DNA of 23,096 nucleotides, from positions 1 through 23,096 of the forward strand of contig DASTOJ010000233.1 of assembly GCA_035762565.1 (NCBI GenBank). The letters run 5' to 3'. Positions 7,037-16,018 of this stretch are shown here, piece after piece. The notes beneath the pieces are model-generated. The model was not told the DNA's origin. It made no database searches and worked only from the letters and a program-made list of their open reading frames with translations. Numbering within the stretch: position 1 is the first letter of the stretch; each line of letters starts with the position of its first letter. The stretch comes from AR5 sp035762565. GTDB lineage: Bacteria; Methylomirabilota; Methylomirabilia; Rokubacteriales; CSP1-6. The position numbers and the translations under genes were made by a program.

Positions 7037-7432
7037 ATGCGCAGCGATCCGATCGCCGACCTCCTGACCCGTATCCGCAACGCCAGCAACGCCGAGCATG
7101 AGAAGGTGGACATCCCGGCCTCCCGGCTCAAGGTCCGCATCGCCGAGCTGCTGAAGGACGAGGGGTTCATCAAGAACTTCCGGGTCCTCGACGACAGCAA
7201 GCAGGGGACGCTGCGGGTGTACCTGAAGTACGGCGCCGGCAACGAGCGGATGATCTCGGGTCTCGTGCGGGTGTCGACCCCCGGCCGGCGCGTCTACGTC
7301 GCCCACGACAAGATCCCCTCGATCCTGGCCGGCATGGGCGTGGCGCTGCTATCGACGTCGCGCGGGGTGTTCACAGACCGCGAGGCCCGCAAACAGAAGG
7401 TCGGCGGCGAAGTCCTCGCCTACGTCTGGTAG
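7037..7432 (+). CDS. rpsH: 30S ribosomal protein S8
   Basis: S8 binds helix 21 of 16S rRNA in the central domain; in E. coli it also represses the spc operon at the rplE start. The 131-residue product begins MRSDPIADLLTRIRNA and ends with STSRGVFTDREARKQKVGGEVLAYVW, the standard C-terminus. The ATG at 7037 lies 2 bases after the rpsN stop. A longer in-frame extension into rpsN is unlikely. Confidence 0.97.
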   Translation: MRSDPIADLLTRIRNASNAEHEKVDIPASRLKVRIAELLKDEGFIKNFRVLDDSKQGTLRVYLKYGAGNERMISGLVRVSTPGRRVYVAHDKIPSILAGMGVALLSTSRGVFTDREARKQKVGGEVLAYVW

Positions 7433-7441
7433 GAGAGCCCC

Positions 7442-7984
7442 ATGTCGCGTATCGGCAAGCAACCCATTCCGATTCCCCCGGGGGTGAAGGTCCAGGTCGA
7501 CGGCGGCACCGTGCGGGCCGAGGGCCCCAAGGGTAAGCTGGCGCAGCCGGTTCCGGCCGGCCTCACGCCGCGCATGGCCGACGGCAGCCTCGTCATCGAC
7601 CGTGGCAGCGAGGATCGCCACGTGCGCGCGCTGCACGGCCTCGCCCGGGCGCTGGTGGCCAACATGGTGACGGGCGTCAAGGACGGCTTCGAGCGCAAGC
7701 TCGAGATCATCGGCATCGGGTACCGCGCCCAGATGCAGGGCACGAGCATCCAGCTCGCGCTCGGCTACTCACACCCGGTGGTGTTCCCGCTGCCGGCCGG
7801 CATCACCGCCGAGATCGACAAGCAGACGGCAATCACCCTGCGCGGCGCCGACAAGGCCCTGCTGGGCCAGACGGCGGCCCGGCTGCGCGCGCTGCGCAAG
7901 CCCGATCCCTACAAGGGCAAGGGCATCCGGTATGCCGGCGAGACGGTCCGACGGAAGGTCGGCAAGAAGGCGGGCGCGAAATGA
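7442..7984 (+). CDS. rplF: 50S ribosomal protein L6
   Basis: L6 lies at the base of the L7/L12 stalk near the factor-binding site. The 180-residue product begins MSRIGKQPIPIPPGV and has the duplicated fold, with the C-terminal signature PDPYKGKGIRYAGE. An AGGAG at the rpsH stop (7431-7435) gives a good ribosome site. The TGA overlaps the rplR ATG by 4 bases. Confidence 0.97.
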   Translation: MSRIGKQPIPIPPGVKVQVDGGTVRAEGPKGKLAQPVPAGLTPRMADGSLVIDRGSEDRHVRALHGLARALVANMVTGVKDGFERKLEIIGIGYRAQMQGTSIQLALGYSHPVVFPLPAGITAEIDKQTAITLRGADKALLGQTAARLRALRKPDPYKGKGIRYAGETVRRKVGKKAGAK

Positions 7985-8346
7985 TCATCAAGGACCGGAG
8001 GGCTCCGCGGGACGAGCGGCACCGCCGCCTGCGGCGGTGGGTGCGGGGGACGGCGGCCCGGCCGCGCCTGGCCGTGTTCCGGAGCCTCAACCACATCTAC
8101 GCCCAGCTCGTCGACGACGACGGCGGGCGCACGCTGGTCGCCGCCGACAGCCGGAGCAAGGAATTCCGCGCGGCCAATCCGCGGGGCGGCAACGTGGCGG
8201 CGGCCAAGGCCGTCGGCGCCGTGCTGGCCCAGCGGGCCAAGGCCGCCGGGGTCGACCGCATCGTGTTCGATCGCGGGGGCTACAAGTACCACGGCCGTGT
8301 GAAGGCCCTGGCCGACGCGGCGCGCGCGGGTGGTCTGGTTTTCTGA
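7981..8346 (+). CDS. rplR: 50S ribosomal protein L18
   Basis: L18 binds 5S rRNA with L5. The 121-residue product has RLAVFRSLNHIYAQLVDD and the C-terminal FDRGGYKYHGRVKALADAAR signature. It is linked to rplF by an ATGA overlap and followed by a 21-base gap before rpsE. Composition, length and order are normal. Confidence 0.97.
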   Translation: MIIKDRRAPRDERHRRLRRWVRGTAARPRLAVFRSLNHIYAQLVDDDGGRTLVAADSRSKEFRAANPRGGNVAAAKAVGAVLAQRAKAAGVDRIVFDRGGYKYHGRVKALADAARAGGLVF

Positions 8347-8367
8347 ACGAACGACAGGAGAAACCGA

Positions 8368-8904
8368 GTGGCAGAAGCGAGGATAGATCCTAGCGTTCTC
8401 GAGCTGAACGACCGGGTTGTCTCGATCAATCGGGTGGCCAAGGTCGTGAAAGGCGGGCGGCGGTTCTCATTCACCGCCCTCGTGGTTGTGGGCGACGGCC
8501 GCGGGCACGTGGGCGTCGGCCTCGGCAAGGCCCACGAGGTGCCGGAGGCGATCCGCAAGGCTGTCGAGCACGCGAAGAAGGACCTCATCTTCGTCTCGCT
8601 CAAGGACACGACGATCCCCTTCGAGATCACCGGGCACTTCGGAGCCGGCCGCGTGTTCCTCAAGCCGGCCGTGCCGGGCACCGGCGTCATCGCGGGCGGG
8701 GCGGTGCGGCCGGTGCTGGAGGCGGCGGGGGTCCAGGACATCCTGACCAAGACGCTGGGATCGAACAACCCCCACAACGTCCTCAAGGCCACCATCGATG
8801 CGCTGCGGCGAATCAAGCGCCTGCAAGACCTGCACGCGGCGCGGCGGCGGGGCGGCGACGGCAACCTGGTGGAGGAGACGGTCGGTGCCAAGCAAGAAGC
8901 TTAA
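8368..8904 (+). CDS. rpsE: 30S ribosomal protein S5
   Basis: S5 is at the mRNA entry side of the 30S subunit and affects decoding accuracy; its N-terminal double-stranded RNA-binding-like domain is followed by an alpha/beta domain. The GTG at 8368 sits 7 bases after AGGAG at 8356-8360. The 178-residue product shows ELNDRVVSINRVAKVVKGGR, then VGVGLGKAHEVPEAIRKAVE and GSNNPHNVLKAT. The end of the gene overlaps the rpmD start by 20 bases. Confidence 0.97.
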   Translation: MAEARIDPSVLELNDRVVSINRVAKVVKGGRRFSFTALVVVGDGRGHVGVGLGKAHEVPEAIRKAVEHAKKDLIFVSLKDTTIPFEITGHFGAGRVFLKPAVPGTGVIAGGAVRPVLEAAGVQDILTKTLGSNNPHNVLKATIDALRRIKRLQDLHAARRRGGDGNLVEETVGAKQEA

Positions 8905-9073
8905 GATCGCGTTGAGGAAGAGCCTCATCGGCCTGAGCCCCAAGCAGGAGGCCACCGTGAAGGCCCTCGGACTCCGGCGGATGCGCCAGACGGTGACGCA
9001 CGAGGACACGCCGACCATCCGCGGCATGATCGCCAAGGTGCCGCATGTGCTCGAGGTCAGCCATGAGGCTTGA
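8885..9073 (+). CDS. rpmD: 50S ribosomal protein L30
   Basis: L30 is a small 50S protein near the 5S rRNA region. The GTG at 8885 gives 62 residues with KKLKIALRKSLIGLSPKQ, then LGLRRMRQTVTHEDTPTIRG. This start is chosen because the known N-terminus (basic residues, then LKI-L-RS-IG) begins right there. The price is a 20-base overlap with the rpsE 3' end. The stop then overlaps rplO by 11 bases. Confidence 0.93.
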   Translation: MPSKKLKIALRKSLIGLSPKQEATVKALGLRRMRQTVTHEDTPTIRGMIAKVPHVLEVSHEA

Positions 9074-9532
9074 CGAGCTACGCCCGGCGCCCGGCGCCGT
9101 CACCCGCCGCAAGCGCGTCGGCCGGGGGCCGGGGTCCGGCCACGGCAAGACGTCCACCAAGGGCCACAAGGGCCAGAGGGCCCGCTCGGGCGGCGGCAAG
9201 GCGGGCGGCTTCGAGGGCGGCCAGATGCCGCTCTACCGGCGGCTGCCCAAGCGGGGCTTCCTGCCTCACGGGGGCAAGACCGAGTACGCCGTCGTGAACC
9301 TCAAGGCCCTGGCCGCGTTCGCAGCCGGGAGCGTGGTCGATCCCGACGGTCTCGTCCGGGCCGGCCTGATCAAGCGGGGGGCGCGGGCCCGGGTGAAGAT
9401 CCTGGGCGACGGGGAGGTCCCCCACGCGCTCACCGTCCGTGCCCACGCGGTCAGCGCGGCGGCGCGGACCAAGATCGAGGGCCAGGGCGGCCGCGTCGAG
9501 ATGCTGCCCGAGAAGGAGAAGGCGGCGGCTTC

Positions 9533-9536
<4 letters not shown>
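9063..9536 (+). CDS. rplO: 50S ribosomal protein L15
   Basis: L15 is a late-binding 50S protein with a long basic extension into the rRNA. The 157-residue product begins MRLDELRPAPGAVTRRKRVGRG and has GKTSTKGHKGQRARSGGG and GFEGGQMPLYRRLPKRGF, the classic Gly/Arg-rich N-terminal part. An in-frame ATG 18 bases earlier (9045) adds six unrelated residues and is less likely. The ATG lies inside the end of rpmD, and the TGA overlaps the secY GTG (GTGA). Confidence 0.96.
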
Positions 9537-10864
<1,328 letters not shown>

Positions 10865-11515
10865 ATGCGGCTGATCTTCCTCGGCCCCCCTGGCGCCGGA
10901 AAGGGCACCCAGGCCCGGGCGCTGGCCCTGGAGTGGGGAGTGCCGCAGATCGCCACCGGCGAGATGCTGCGGGAGGCGGTGGCGGCCGGCACGCCGTTGG
11001 GCCGCGAGGCCAGGCGCATCATGGAGACCGGCGCCCTGGTGCCGGACGACGTGATGATCCGGCTCATCGCCGAACGGCTCCGCCAGCCCGACGCCCAGGG
11101 CGGGTTCATCCTCGACGGATTCCCGCGCACGATCGCCCAGGCCGAGGCGCTGAACCGCCTGCTCAAGGATCTCGGCCACACGCTCGACGCCGCCGTCTAC
11201 TTCGACGTCGCCGAGCCCGAGCTGCTGCGGCGGCTCACGGGGCGGTGGTTGTGCCGGCAGTGCCAGACGGCCTTCCACCAGGACTCGGCGCCGCCCGCGC
11301 GGGCCGGCGTGTGCGACCGTTGCGGCGGCGAGCTCTACCAGCGGGACGACGACAGCGAGGCCACGGTGCGGAGCCGCCTGGAGGTCTACCGCCGGCAGAC
11401 CACGCCGCTGCTCGACTACTACCGGGGGCGCGGCCTGCTGACGACGATCAAGGGTGAAGGCGCGGTCGCGGCCGTCCGCGACGCCGTCCGGCGGGCGTTC
11501 ACGGAGACCCGGTGA
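10865..11515 (+). CDS. adk: Adenylate kinase, zinc LID type
   Basis: Adenylate kinase interconverts ATP plus AMP and two ADP in the cytoplasm. The 216-residue product has the P-loop GPPGAGKGTQ at residues 7-16, TGEMLR for AMP binding, DGFPRT at 84-89, and a LID domain with Cys130, Cys133, Cys150 and Cys153. These make the long, zinc-containing form seen in many Gram-positive bacteria and several other phyla. The ATG follows the secY stop directly, and the TGA overlaps the map GTG by 4 bases. Confidence 0.97.
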   Translation: MRLIFLGPPGAGKGTQARALALEWGVPQIATGEMLREAVAAGTPLGREARRIMETGALVPDDVMIRLIAERLRQPDAQGGFILDGFPRTIAQAEALNRLLKDLGHTLDAAVYFDVAEPELLRRLTGRWLCRQCQTAFHQDSAPPARAGVCDRCGGELYQRDDDSEATVRSRLEVYRRQTTPLLDYYRGRGLLTTIKGEGAVAAVRDAVRRAFTETR

Positions 11516-12285
11516 TCGAGCTGAAATCGGCGCGCGAGATCGGGCTCATGCGGCGGGCCGGCCACATCCTGTCGGAGGTCGTGGAGCGGCTGCGCACGAG
11601 CGTGAAGCCCGGGCTGTCCACGGCAGAGATCGACGCGGACGTGGAGGACTACATCCGCTCGAAGGGCGCGCGCCCGGCGTTCAAGGGCTACCGGGGATTC
11701 CCGGCCACGGTCTGTATCTCGATCAACGAGGAAGTGGTCCACGGGATCCCGTCCGCCCAGCGCCACGTCAAGGAAGGAGACATCGTCGGCCTGGACCTGG
11801 GGTGTATCGTGGAGGGGTACTACGCGGACTGTGCGTTCACGGTCGCGGTCGGAGAGGTGACCCCGCGGGTGCAGCAATTGCTCGACGTCACCCGGGAGAG
11901 CCTCGAGGCCGGCATCGCGGAGTGCCGGCCCGGCCGGCGGCTGTCGGATGTTTCCCACGCCATCCAGACCCACGTCGAGAGCCACGGCTTCTCGGTCGTC
12001 CGCGCTTTCGTCGGCCACGGCATCGGGCGGGCCCTGCACGAGGAGCCTCAGGTGCCGAACTTCGGCGATCCCGGCCGGGGCCCCCAGCTGCGGCCGGGCA
12101 TGGTCCTCGCGCTCGAGCCGATGGTGACGATGGGCAGCTGGGAGGTGCGCATCCTGGACGACGGCTGGACAGCGGTGACCAAGGACGGCAGCCTGGCCGC
12201 GCACTTCGAGCACACGATCGCGGTGACGGAGGCGGGGCCGGAGGTGCTGACCAGCACGAGCGGCGGTCCGGTGCGGGCCGCCTGA
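11512..12285 (+). CDS. map: Methionine aminopeptidase, type I
   Basis: This enzyme removes the initiator Met from new proteins at the ribosome. The 257-residue product has the five metal ligands of the family: Asp95 and Asp106 (GLDLGCIVEGYYAD), His169 (GHGIGRALHEEP), Glu202 (LEPMVT) and Glu233 (HFEHTIAVTE). His78 in VHGIP is also kept. There is no N-terminal SH3-like extension. The start is GTG at 11512, overlapping the adk stop. The position between adk and infA is classic. Confidence 0.97.
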   Translation: MIELKSAREIGLMRRAGHILSEVVERLRTSVKPGLSTAEIDADVEDYIRSKGARPAFKGYRGFPATVCISINEEVVHGIPSAQRHVKEGDIVGLDLGCIVEGYYADCAFTVAVGEVTPRVQQLLDVTRESLEAGIAECRPGRRLSDVSHAIQTHVESHGFSVVRAFVGHGIGRALHEEPQVPNFGDPGRGPQLRPGMVLALEPMVTMGSWEVRILDDGWTAVTKDGSLAAHFEHTIAVTEAGPEVLTSTSGGPVRAA

Positions 12286-12295
12286 GAGCGCGGAC

Positions 12296-12514
12296 ATGCC
12301 AAAAGAAGACGCGATCGAGGTCGAGGGCACCGTGGTGGAGCCGCTGCCGAACGCCATGTTCCGTGTCGAGCTGGAGAGCGGGCATCGGGTGCTGGCGCAC
12401 GTGAGCGGCAAGATGCGGATGAACTTCATCCGGATCCTGCCGGGCGACCGGGTGAAGGTGGAGCTGTCGCCCTACGACCTCACGCGGGGCCGGATCACCT
12501 ACAGGTTCAAATAA
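12296..12514 (+). CDS. infA: Translation initiation factor IF-1
   Basis: IF-1 is an OB-fold protein that blocks the 30S A site during initiation. The 72-residue product matches the family length exactly. It has AIEVEGTVVEPLPNAMFRVE, then LAHVSGKMRMNFIRILPGDRV and VELSPYDLTRGRITYRFK. It is 10 bases after map and 9 bases before rpmJ. Confidence 0.97.
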   Translation: MPKEDAIEVEGTVVEPLPNAMFRVELESGHRVLAHVSGKMRMNFIRILPGDRVKVELSPYDLTRGRITYRFK

Positions 12515-12523
12515 GGGACCAGC

Positions 12524-12637
12524 ATGAAAGTGCGGCCGTCGATCAAGACGCGGTGCGAGCACTGCAAGATCGTCAAGCGCCAGGGGGTCGTGCGGATCAT
12601 CTGCAAGAACCCGCGGCACAAGCAGCGACAGGGGTAG
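12524..12637 (+). CDS. rpmJ: 50S ribosomal protein L36, zinc form
   Basis: L36 is the smallest 50S protein. I read 37 codons from the ATG at 12524 to TAG at 12635-12637: MKVRPSIKTRCEHCKIVKR at the N-terminus and CKNPRHKQRQG at the C-terminus. The zinc ligands Cys11, Cys14, Cys27 and His32 are all present, so this is the zinc-containing paralogue. GGGA at 12515-12518 may serve as a ribosome site. It is followed by the second large gap of the cluster. Confidence 0.96.
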   Translation: MKVRPSIKTRCEHCKIVKRQGVVRIICKNPRHKQRQG

Positions 12638-12644
12638 AGCCTCG

Positions 12645-12689
12645 CCTCCCCCCAGGACCCGGATTGAGCCGGCGAAGCCGGCGCTCGAA
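12645..12689 (-). repeat. Hairpin repeat copy B (rpmJ-rpsM gap)
   Basis: The 84-base gap between rpmJ and rpsM holds a reversed copy of the element in the rpsJ-rplC gap. Read here on + it is CCTCCCCCC, A, GGAC, a short spacer, then GCCGGC-GAA-GCCGGC (12668-12682) and GCTCGAA. The copies share CCTCCCCCC, GGAC and a 22-base block differing at one position; the spacer is about 6 bases longer here. The hairpin stem is 6 bp with loop GAA. No U tract follows, so a classic terminator is unlikely. Confidence 0.7.
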
Positions 12690-12721
12690 CAGAGGCAGAG
12701 GAAGAGGACGGAGAAGGGCAT

Positions 12722-13141
12722 ATGGCGAGAGTGGCGGGAGTGGATTTGCCGCGGGAGAAGCGCGGAGAGGTGGCGATCACGTATATCTATGGGATCGGGC
12801 GGCCGATGGCGACACAGATCCTGGGCAAGGCCAACGTGGACCCGGGCAAGCGGGTGAAGGCCTGGAGCGACGAGGAGACGGCCCGCGTGCGCGAGATCAT
12901 CGAGCGCGAGCTCAAGGTCGAGGGTGACCTACGCCGTGAGATCTCGATGAACGTCAAGCGGCTGATGGACATCGGCAGCTATCGCGGTATCCGGCACCGC
13001 CGCGGGCTGCCGGTGCGCGGCCAGCGCACCCACACCAACGCGCGGACGCGCAAGGGCCCGCGCAAGGGCGTCATGGTGAAGAAGAAGCCGGCGGCGACGT
13101 CCGCGCCGGCCGCCGCCGCCCCCAAGAAAGCAGGAGCCTAA
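12722..13141 (+). CDS. rpsM: 30S ribosomal protein S13 with short tail
   Basis: S13 is in the 30S head and bridges to L5; its tail reaches the P-site tRNA. The 139-residue product has MARVAGVDLPREKR, YIYGIG, SYRGIRHRRGLPVRGQRT and HTNARTRKGPRK, all standard. Residues 121-139 form an extra Ala/Pro/Lys stretch. GGAGAAGG at 12711-12718 is a likely ribosome site. The start opens the alpha cluster after the repeat-bearing gap. Confidence 0.97.
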   Translation: MARVAGVDLPREKRGEVAITYIYGIGRPMATQILGKANVDPGKRVKAWSDEETARVREIIERELKVEGDLRREISMNVKRLMDIGSYRGIRHRRGLPVRGQRTHTNARTRKGPRKGVMVKKKPAATSAPAAAAPKKAGA

Positions 13142-13144
13142 CGC

Positions 13145-13552
13145 ATGGCAGAGCAGGCGAAACCCGCTCCCCGGAAGAAGGGCAGCAAGAAGCGCGAGCG
13201 GCGCGAGGTCCGCACCGGCATCGCCCACGTCCAGGCCACCTTCAACAACACGATCGTGACGCTCACCGACAAGATGGGCAACGTCGTGTCGTGGTCGAGC
13301 GCCGGCAGTGCCGGTTTCAAGGGCTCGCGCAAGAGCACGCCCTTCGCGGCCCAGACCGCGGCCGAGATCGCGGCCCGCAAGGCGATGGAGTTCGGGCTCA
13401 AGCAGGTCGAGGTCTTCGTGCGCGGCCCCGGGGCGGGACGGGAGGCGGCCATCCGCTCGCTGCAGGCCGTCGGGCTGGAGATCAGCGCGATCCGTGACGT
13501 GACCCCCATACCCCACGACGGCTGCCGGCCGCCCAAGCGGCGGCGGGTGTAG
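13145..13552 (+). CDS. rpsK: 30S ribosomal protein S11
   Basis: S11 lies on the 30S platform near the E site. The 135-residue product has a basic, Lys/Arg-rich start, then GIAHVQATFNNTIVTLTDKMG, VVSWSSAGSAGFKGSRKSTP, and the C-terminal IRDVTPIPHDGCRPPKRRRV. An AGGAG at 13132-13136 in the end of rpsM is 8 bases before the ATG. Confidence 0.97.
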   Translation: MAEQAKPAPRKKGSKKRERREVRTGIAHVQATFNNTIVTLTDKMGNVVSWSSAGSAGFKGSRKSTPFAAQTAAEIAARKAMEFGLKQVEVFVRGPGAGREAAIRSLQAVGLEISAIRDVTPIPHDGCRPPKRRRV

Positions 13553-13564
13553 AGGAGGCCGGGG

Positions 13565-14188
13565 ATGGCGCGCTACCGCGATGCCAAGTGCCGGCTGTGT
13601 CGCCGGGAGGGCATGAAGCTCTTCCTCAAGGGTGCTCGCTGCTTCACCGACCGCTGCGCGATCGAGCGGCGGAACTATCCGCCCGGCCAGCACGGCCTGA
13701 ACCGCGGCAAGCTCACCCCGTTCGGTGTGCAGCTCCGGGAGAAGCAGAAGGCCAAGCGGATCTACGGCGTGCTGGAGAGCCAGTTCCGCAAGTACTTCCA
13801 GTGGGCCGAGAGCCAGAAGGGTGTTACCGGCGAGAACCTGCTCCGCCTGCTGGAGCTGCGCCTGGACAACGTGGTGTTCCGCCTCAGCTTCGCCGCCTCT
13901 CGCCGGGAGTCGCGGCAGATGGTGGCCCACGGCCATTTCCAGGTGAACGGCCGCAAGGCCAGCGTGCCGTCGTTCCTCACCAAGGTCGGCGACGTGGTGG
14001 AGCTGCGACCCACCTCCAAGCTGGCTCCCCGGGTGGACGACAACCTCAACGCCGGCCGCGGCCAGGTGCCGCAGTGGCTGGAGGTGGACGCCGGCGGCCG
14101 CAAGGGCGTACTGCGGGGGCTGCCGCTTCGCGAGGACATCCAGATCCCGGTGTCCGAACAGCTCATCGTCGAGCTGTACAGCAAGTAA
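13565..14188 (+). CDS. rpsD: 30S ribosomal protein S4, zinc form
   Basis: S4 starts assembly of the 30S body; in E. coli it also represses the alpha operon. The 207-residue product begins MARYRDAKCRLCRREG. Cys9, Cys12, Cys26 and Cys31 form the zinc site of the C+ form. An S4 RNA-binding domain follows at about residues 95-160 (LELRLDNVVFRLSFAASRRE, then ARQMVAHGH-like HGHFQVNGRK). AGGAGG at 13552-13557, right at the rpsK stop, is a strong ribosome site. Confidence 0.97.
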   Translation: MARYRDAKCRLCRREGMKLFLKGARCFTDRCAIERRNYPPGQHGLNRGKLTPFGVQLREKQKAKRIYGVLESQFRKYFQWAESQKGVTGENLLRLLELRLDNVVFRLSFAASRRESRQMVAHGHFQVNGRKASVPSFLTKVGDVVELRPTSKLAPRVDDNLNAGRGQVPQWLEVDAGGRKGVLRGLPLREDIQIPVSEQLIVELYSK

Positions 14189-14205
14189 GGAGGCGGAGCT
14201 TCCGC

Positions 14206-15186
14206 ATGCCACGCATTCCCTTCCAGAAGCCGAAGAAAGTCGAGTGGGAGATCCTGAGCGACCGGTACGGCCGGCTGGTGGCCGAGCCTTTCGAGAAGGG
14301 CTACGCGCTGACCGTCGGCAACTCGCTCCGGCGCACGTTGCTCTCGATCGTGCCCGGCGCGGCGGTGGCCTGGGTGAAGATCGAGGGGGTCCGGCCTACC
14401 GACACCCGGATCCCCGGCATCACGGAGAGCCTCACCGACGTGCTGCTCAACCTCAAGAAGCTCTCGATCGAGGTGCCGTCCGACGAGCCGCGGGTGCTGC
14501 GTCTGGAGGCGGCCGGGCCCAAGGAGGTCAAGGGCGAGGACGTGCCGGAGACCGGCGCCGAGATCCTCAACCCCGAGACACACCTCTTCACGCTCGAGGC
14601 CGGGGCGCGCGTGGTGCTGGAGCTGGGCGTCGGCGTCGGCCGGCGCTATCGGGCGGCCGACCAGCCGGGAGGAGGCGTGCCGGCCGGCGCCCTGGCCATC
14701 GACGCGGCCTACTCGCCGATCACCCGGGTCTCGTACAACGTCGAGATGTCGCGCCTGGGCAAGATCACCGACTACGAGAAGCTCGTGCTCGAGGTGTGGA
14801 CGAACGGGGCGGTGAGCCCGGACGACGCGCTGACCCGGGCCTCCACCTACCTGCGCGACCACTTCGCTCCCCTCGCGGCGGCGGGGCCGCACGAGGACGA
14901 GGAGGCCGAGGCGAACGCCGGCGAGGCCTATCTGCGCGAGGCCCTCGGCCGGACGCTGGAGGAGCTGGCCCTGCCCGCCCGCGCCATCAACGCCCTCAAG
15001 GGGGCCGAGCTCCACCTGGTCGCCGACCTCGTGCAGAAAACGGAGACCGACCTGGCCGATGTCAAGAACCTCGGCGAGAAGTCGATCGACGAGATCAAGA
15101 CCGCGCTGGCCGCGCTCGGCCTGTCGCTCGGCATGCGCATCGACCCCAACGTCCTGGGCGCGCTCGGCCGGACCACGGTGAAGTGA
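14206..15186 (+). CDS. rpoA: RNA polymerase alpha subunit
   Basis: The alpha dimer nucleates RNA polymerase assembly and its C-terminal domain reads UP elements and activators. The 326-residue product has the N-terminal domain up to about residue 225 (FEKGYALTVGNSLRRTLLS, then GITESLTDVLLNLKKL and YNVEMSRLG). An acidic linker near 228-240 leads to a C-terminal domain at about 247-312. The DNA-contacting Arg and Asn in PARAINALK and the NLGEKSIDEIK helix are kept. The ATG at 14206 follows AAGGAGG at 14187-14193; the 12-base spacing is long. Confidence 0.97.
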   Translation: MPRIPFQKPKKVEWEILSDRYGRLVAEPFEKGYALTVGNSLRRTLLSIVPGAAVAWVKIEGVRPTDTRIPGITESLTDVLLNLKKLSIEVPSDEPRVLRLEAAGPKEVKGEDVPETGAEILNPETHLFTLEAGARVVLELGVGVGRRYRAADQPGGGVPAGALAIDAAYSPITRVSYNVEMSRLGKITDYEKLVLEVWTNGAVSPDDALTRASTYLRDHFAPLAAAGPHEDEEAEANAGEAYLREALGRTLEELALPARAINALKGAELHLVADLVQKTETDLADVKNLGEKSIDEIKTALAALGLSLGMRIDPNVLGALGRTTVK

Positions 15187-15220
15187 GCGCCCGGCCACTC
15201 GGCTCGAAGATGAGGACCCG

Positions 15221-15694
15221 ATGAGGCACCGCAAGGACGGCTACAAGCTCGGGCGGCTCACCCAGCACCGCTGGGCGCTGTTTCGCAATCTCCTGACCGG
15301 CCTGTTCCGTCACGAGCGCATCGAGACGACCGAGGCCAAGGCCAAGGCGGTGCGCGGCCTGGCCGATCACGTCATCACGCTGGCCAAGCGCGAGACCCTC
15401 CACGCGCGCCGGCAGGTGCTGTCGCTGGTGCCGGATACCGAGGTCGTCGCTCGCATTTTCGACACGATCGTCGCGCGCTTCGGCGACCGCAACGGCGGTT
15501 ACACGCGCATCATCAGGGCGGGGGTGCGCCGCGGTGACGCCGCGCCCATGGTGCTGCTGGAGCTGGTCGACCGCCCCGACACGCCGAAGGATGGCGGCAA
15601 GAAGGGCGCGAAGAAGGAAAAGCCTCCGAAGGGTGAGGCGGCCGCCGGCAATCGCCGGAAGAAGCGAGACAAGGCGGGCGCCGCCGCCGGGTAG
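15221..15694 (+). CDS. rplQ: 50S ribosomal protein L17 with basic tail
   Basis: L17 lies near the tunnel exit. Residues 1-120 are the normal domain: MRHRKDGYKLGRLTQHR, then LFRHERIETTEAKAKAVRG, and GGYTRIIRAGVRRGDAAPM near the end. Residues 121-157 are an added Lys/Ala/Gly-rich tail, so the protein is about 30-40 residues longer than usual. It starts 34 bases after rpoA and is the last gene of the + strand cluster. No U-tract terminator is visible just after it. Confidence 0.96.
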   Translation: MRHRKDGYKLGRLTQHRWALFRNLLTGLFRHERIETTEAKAKAVRGLADHVITLAKRETLHARRQVLSLVPDTEVVARIFDTIVARFGDRNGGYTRIIRAGVRRGDAAPMVLLELVDRPDTPKDGGKKGAKKEKPPKGEAAAGNRRKKRDKAGAAAG

Positions 15695-15936
15695 CCGTCC
15701 CTCGCGTTCACTCCGGAGCCGCCCGTTCGCGGTCGATGGGGGTCGGGTCTTCGGCTTCCTGCTCGTGCGCTGGGACTCGTACCGCTGACGATGAAGAAGA
15801 TCCCGACCCAGCCGTAGGCGCCGACGCTCGCGAACGCCAGCGCGCCGACAAGGACAGGGCCCCTGATCCCGTAGGCGACGGTGAGGAGCGCCAGCAGCCG
15901 CCAGCGGTCCGCCGTGCGCGAGAGGCTCTTGCTCAC
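15499..15936 (-). CDS. Possible small membrane protein, frame uncertain
   Basis: From a GTG at 15936 the minus strand reads VSKSLSRTADRWRLLALL, then a hydrophobic stretch (about residues 13-51, including VLVGALAFASVGAYGWVG and IFFIVSG). Codon third positions there are almost all G or C, as in real genes of this window. After residue 52 (about 15780) the frame becomes Ser/Arg/Pro rich with more A/T third positions, and it runs on antisense into rplQ to a stop at 15499. Shifting by one base gives an acidic tail ending at TGA (15708-15710). The other frame has the highest GC3. A true frameshift, a sequencing error or a chance frame are all possible. I do not recognise a family. Confidence 0.3.
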   Translation of the reverse strand: MSKSLSRTADRWRLLALLTVAYGIRGPVLVGALAFASVGAYGWVGIFFIVSGTSPSARAGSRRPDPHRPRTGGSGVNARDGYPAAAPALSRFFRRLPAAASPFGGFSFFAPFLPPSFGVSGRSTSSSSTMGAASPRRTPALMMRV

Positions 15937-16018
15937 CGGCGGTCTCTCTCGTGGGGGCGAGGGGCGGGCGTGGGGGAACGGGCCGGCGCGCAGCTCCGGC
16001 CCGTCGCCGTGCGGCACG
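15695..16018. other. Gap between converging units, no certain gene
   Basis: This stretch of 324 bases lies between the end of rplQ (+) and the end of the hydrolase gene (-). It contains a possible small minus-strand membrane frame (GTG at 15936) and a GC hairpin at 15979-16003. There is an 8-base palindrome CTCCGGAG at 15711-15718. I see no tRNA, no small RNA signature and no clear intrinsic terminator for the ribosomal cluster. Confidence 0.6.
15979..16003 (-). terminator. GC hairpin behind hydrolase gene
   Basis: CGGGCCGG and CCGGCCCG form a perfect 8-bp stem around a 9-base loop, beginning 15 bases after the stop codon of the hydrolase gene on the minus strand. The following minus-strand bases are GTTCCCCC, not a U tract. 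It may slow or end transcription or protect the 3' end, but it is not a typical intrinsic terminator. Confidence 0.35.

Noticed and set aside
13762..15234. Long minus-strand open frame opposite rpsD and rpoA
   Set aside because: It is antisense to two certain genes, and its composition is typical of shadow frames in GC-rich DNA.
15695..15800. Intrinsic terminator for the ribosomal cluster
   Set aside because: No GC stem followed by a T run was found; only a short CTCCGGAG palindrome is present.
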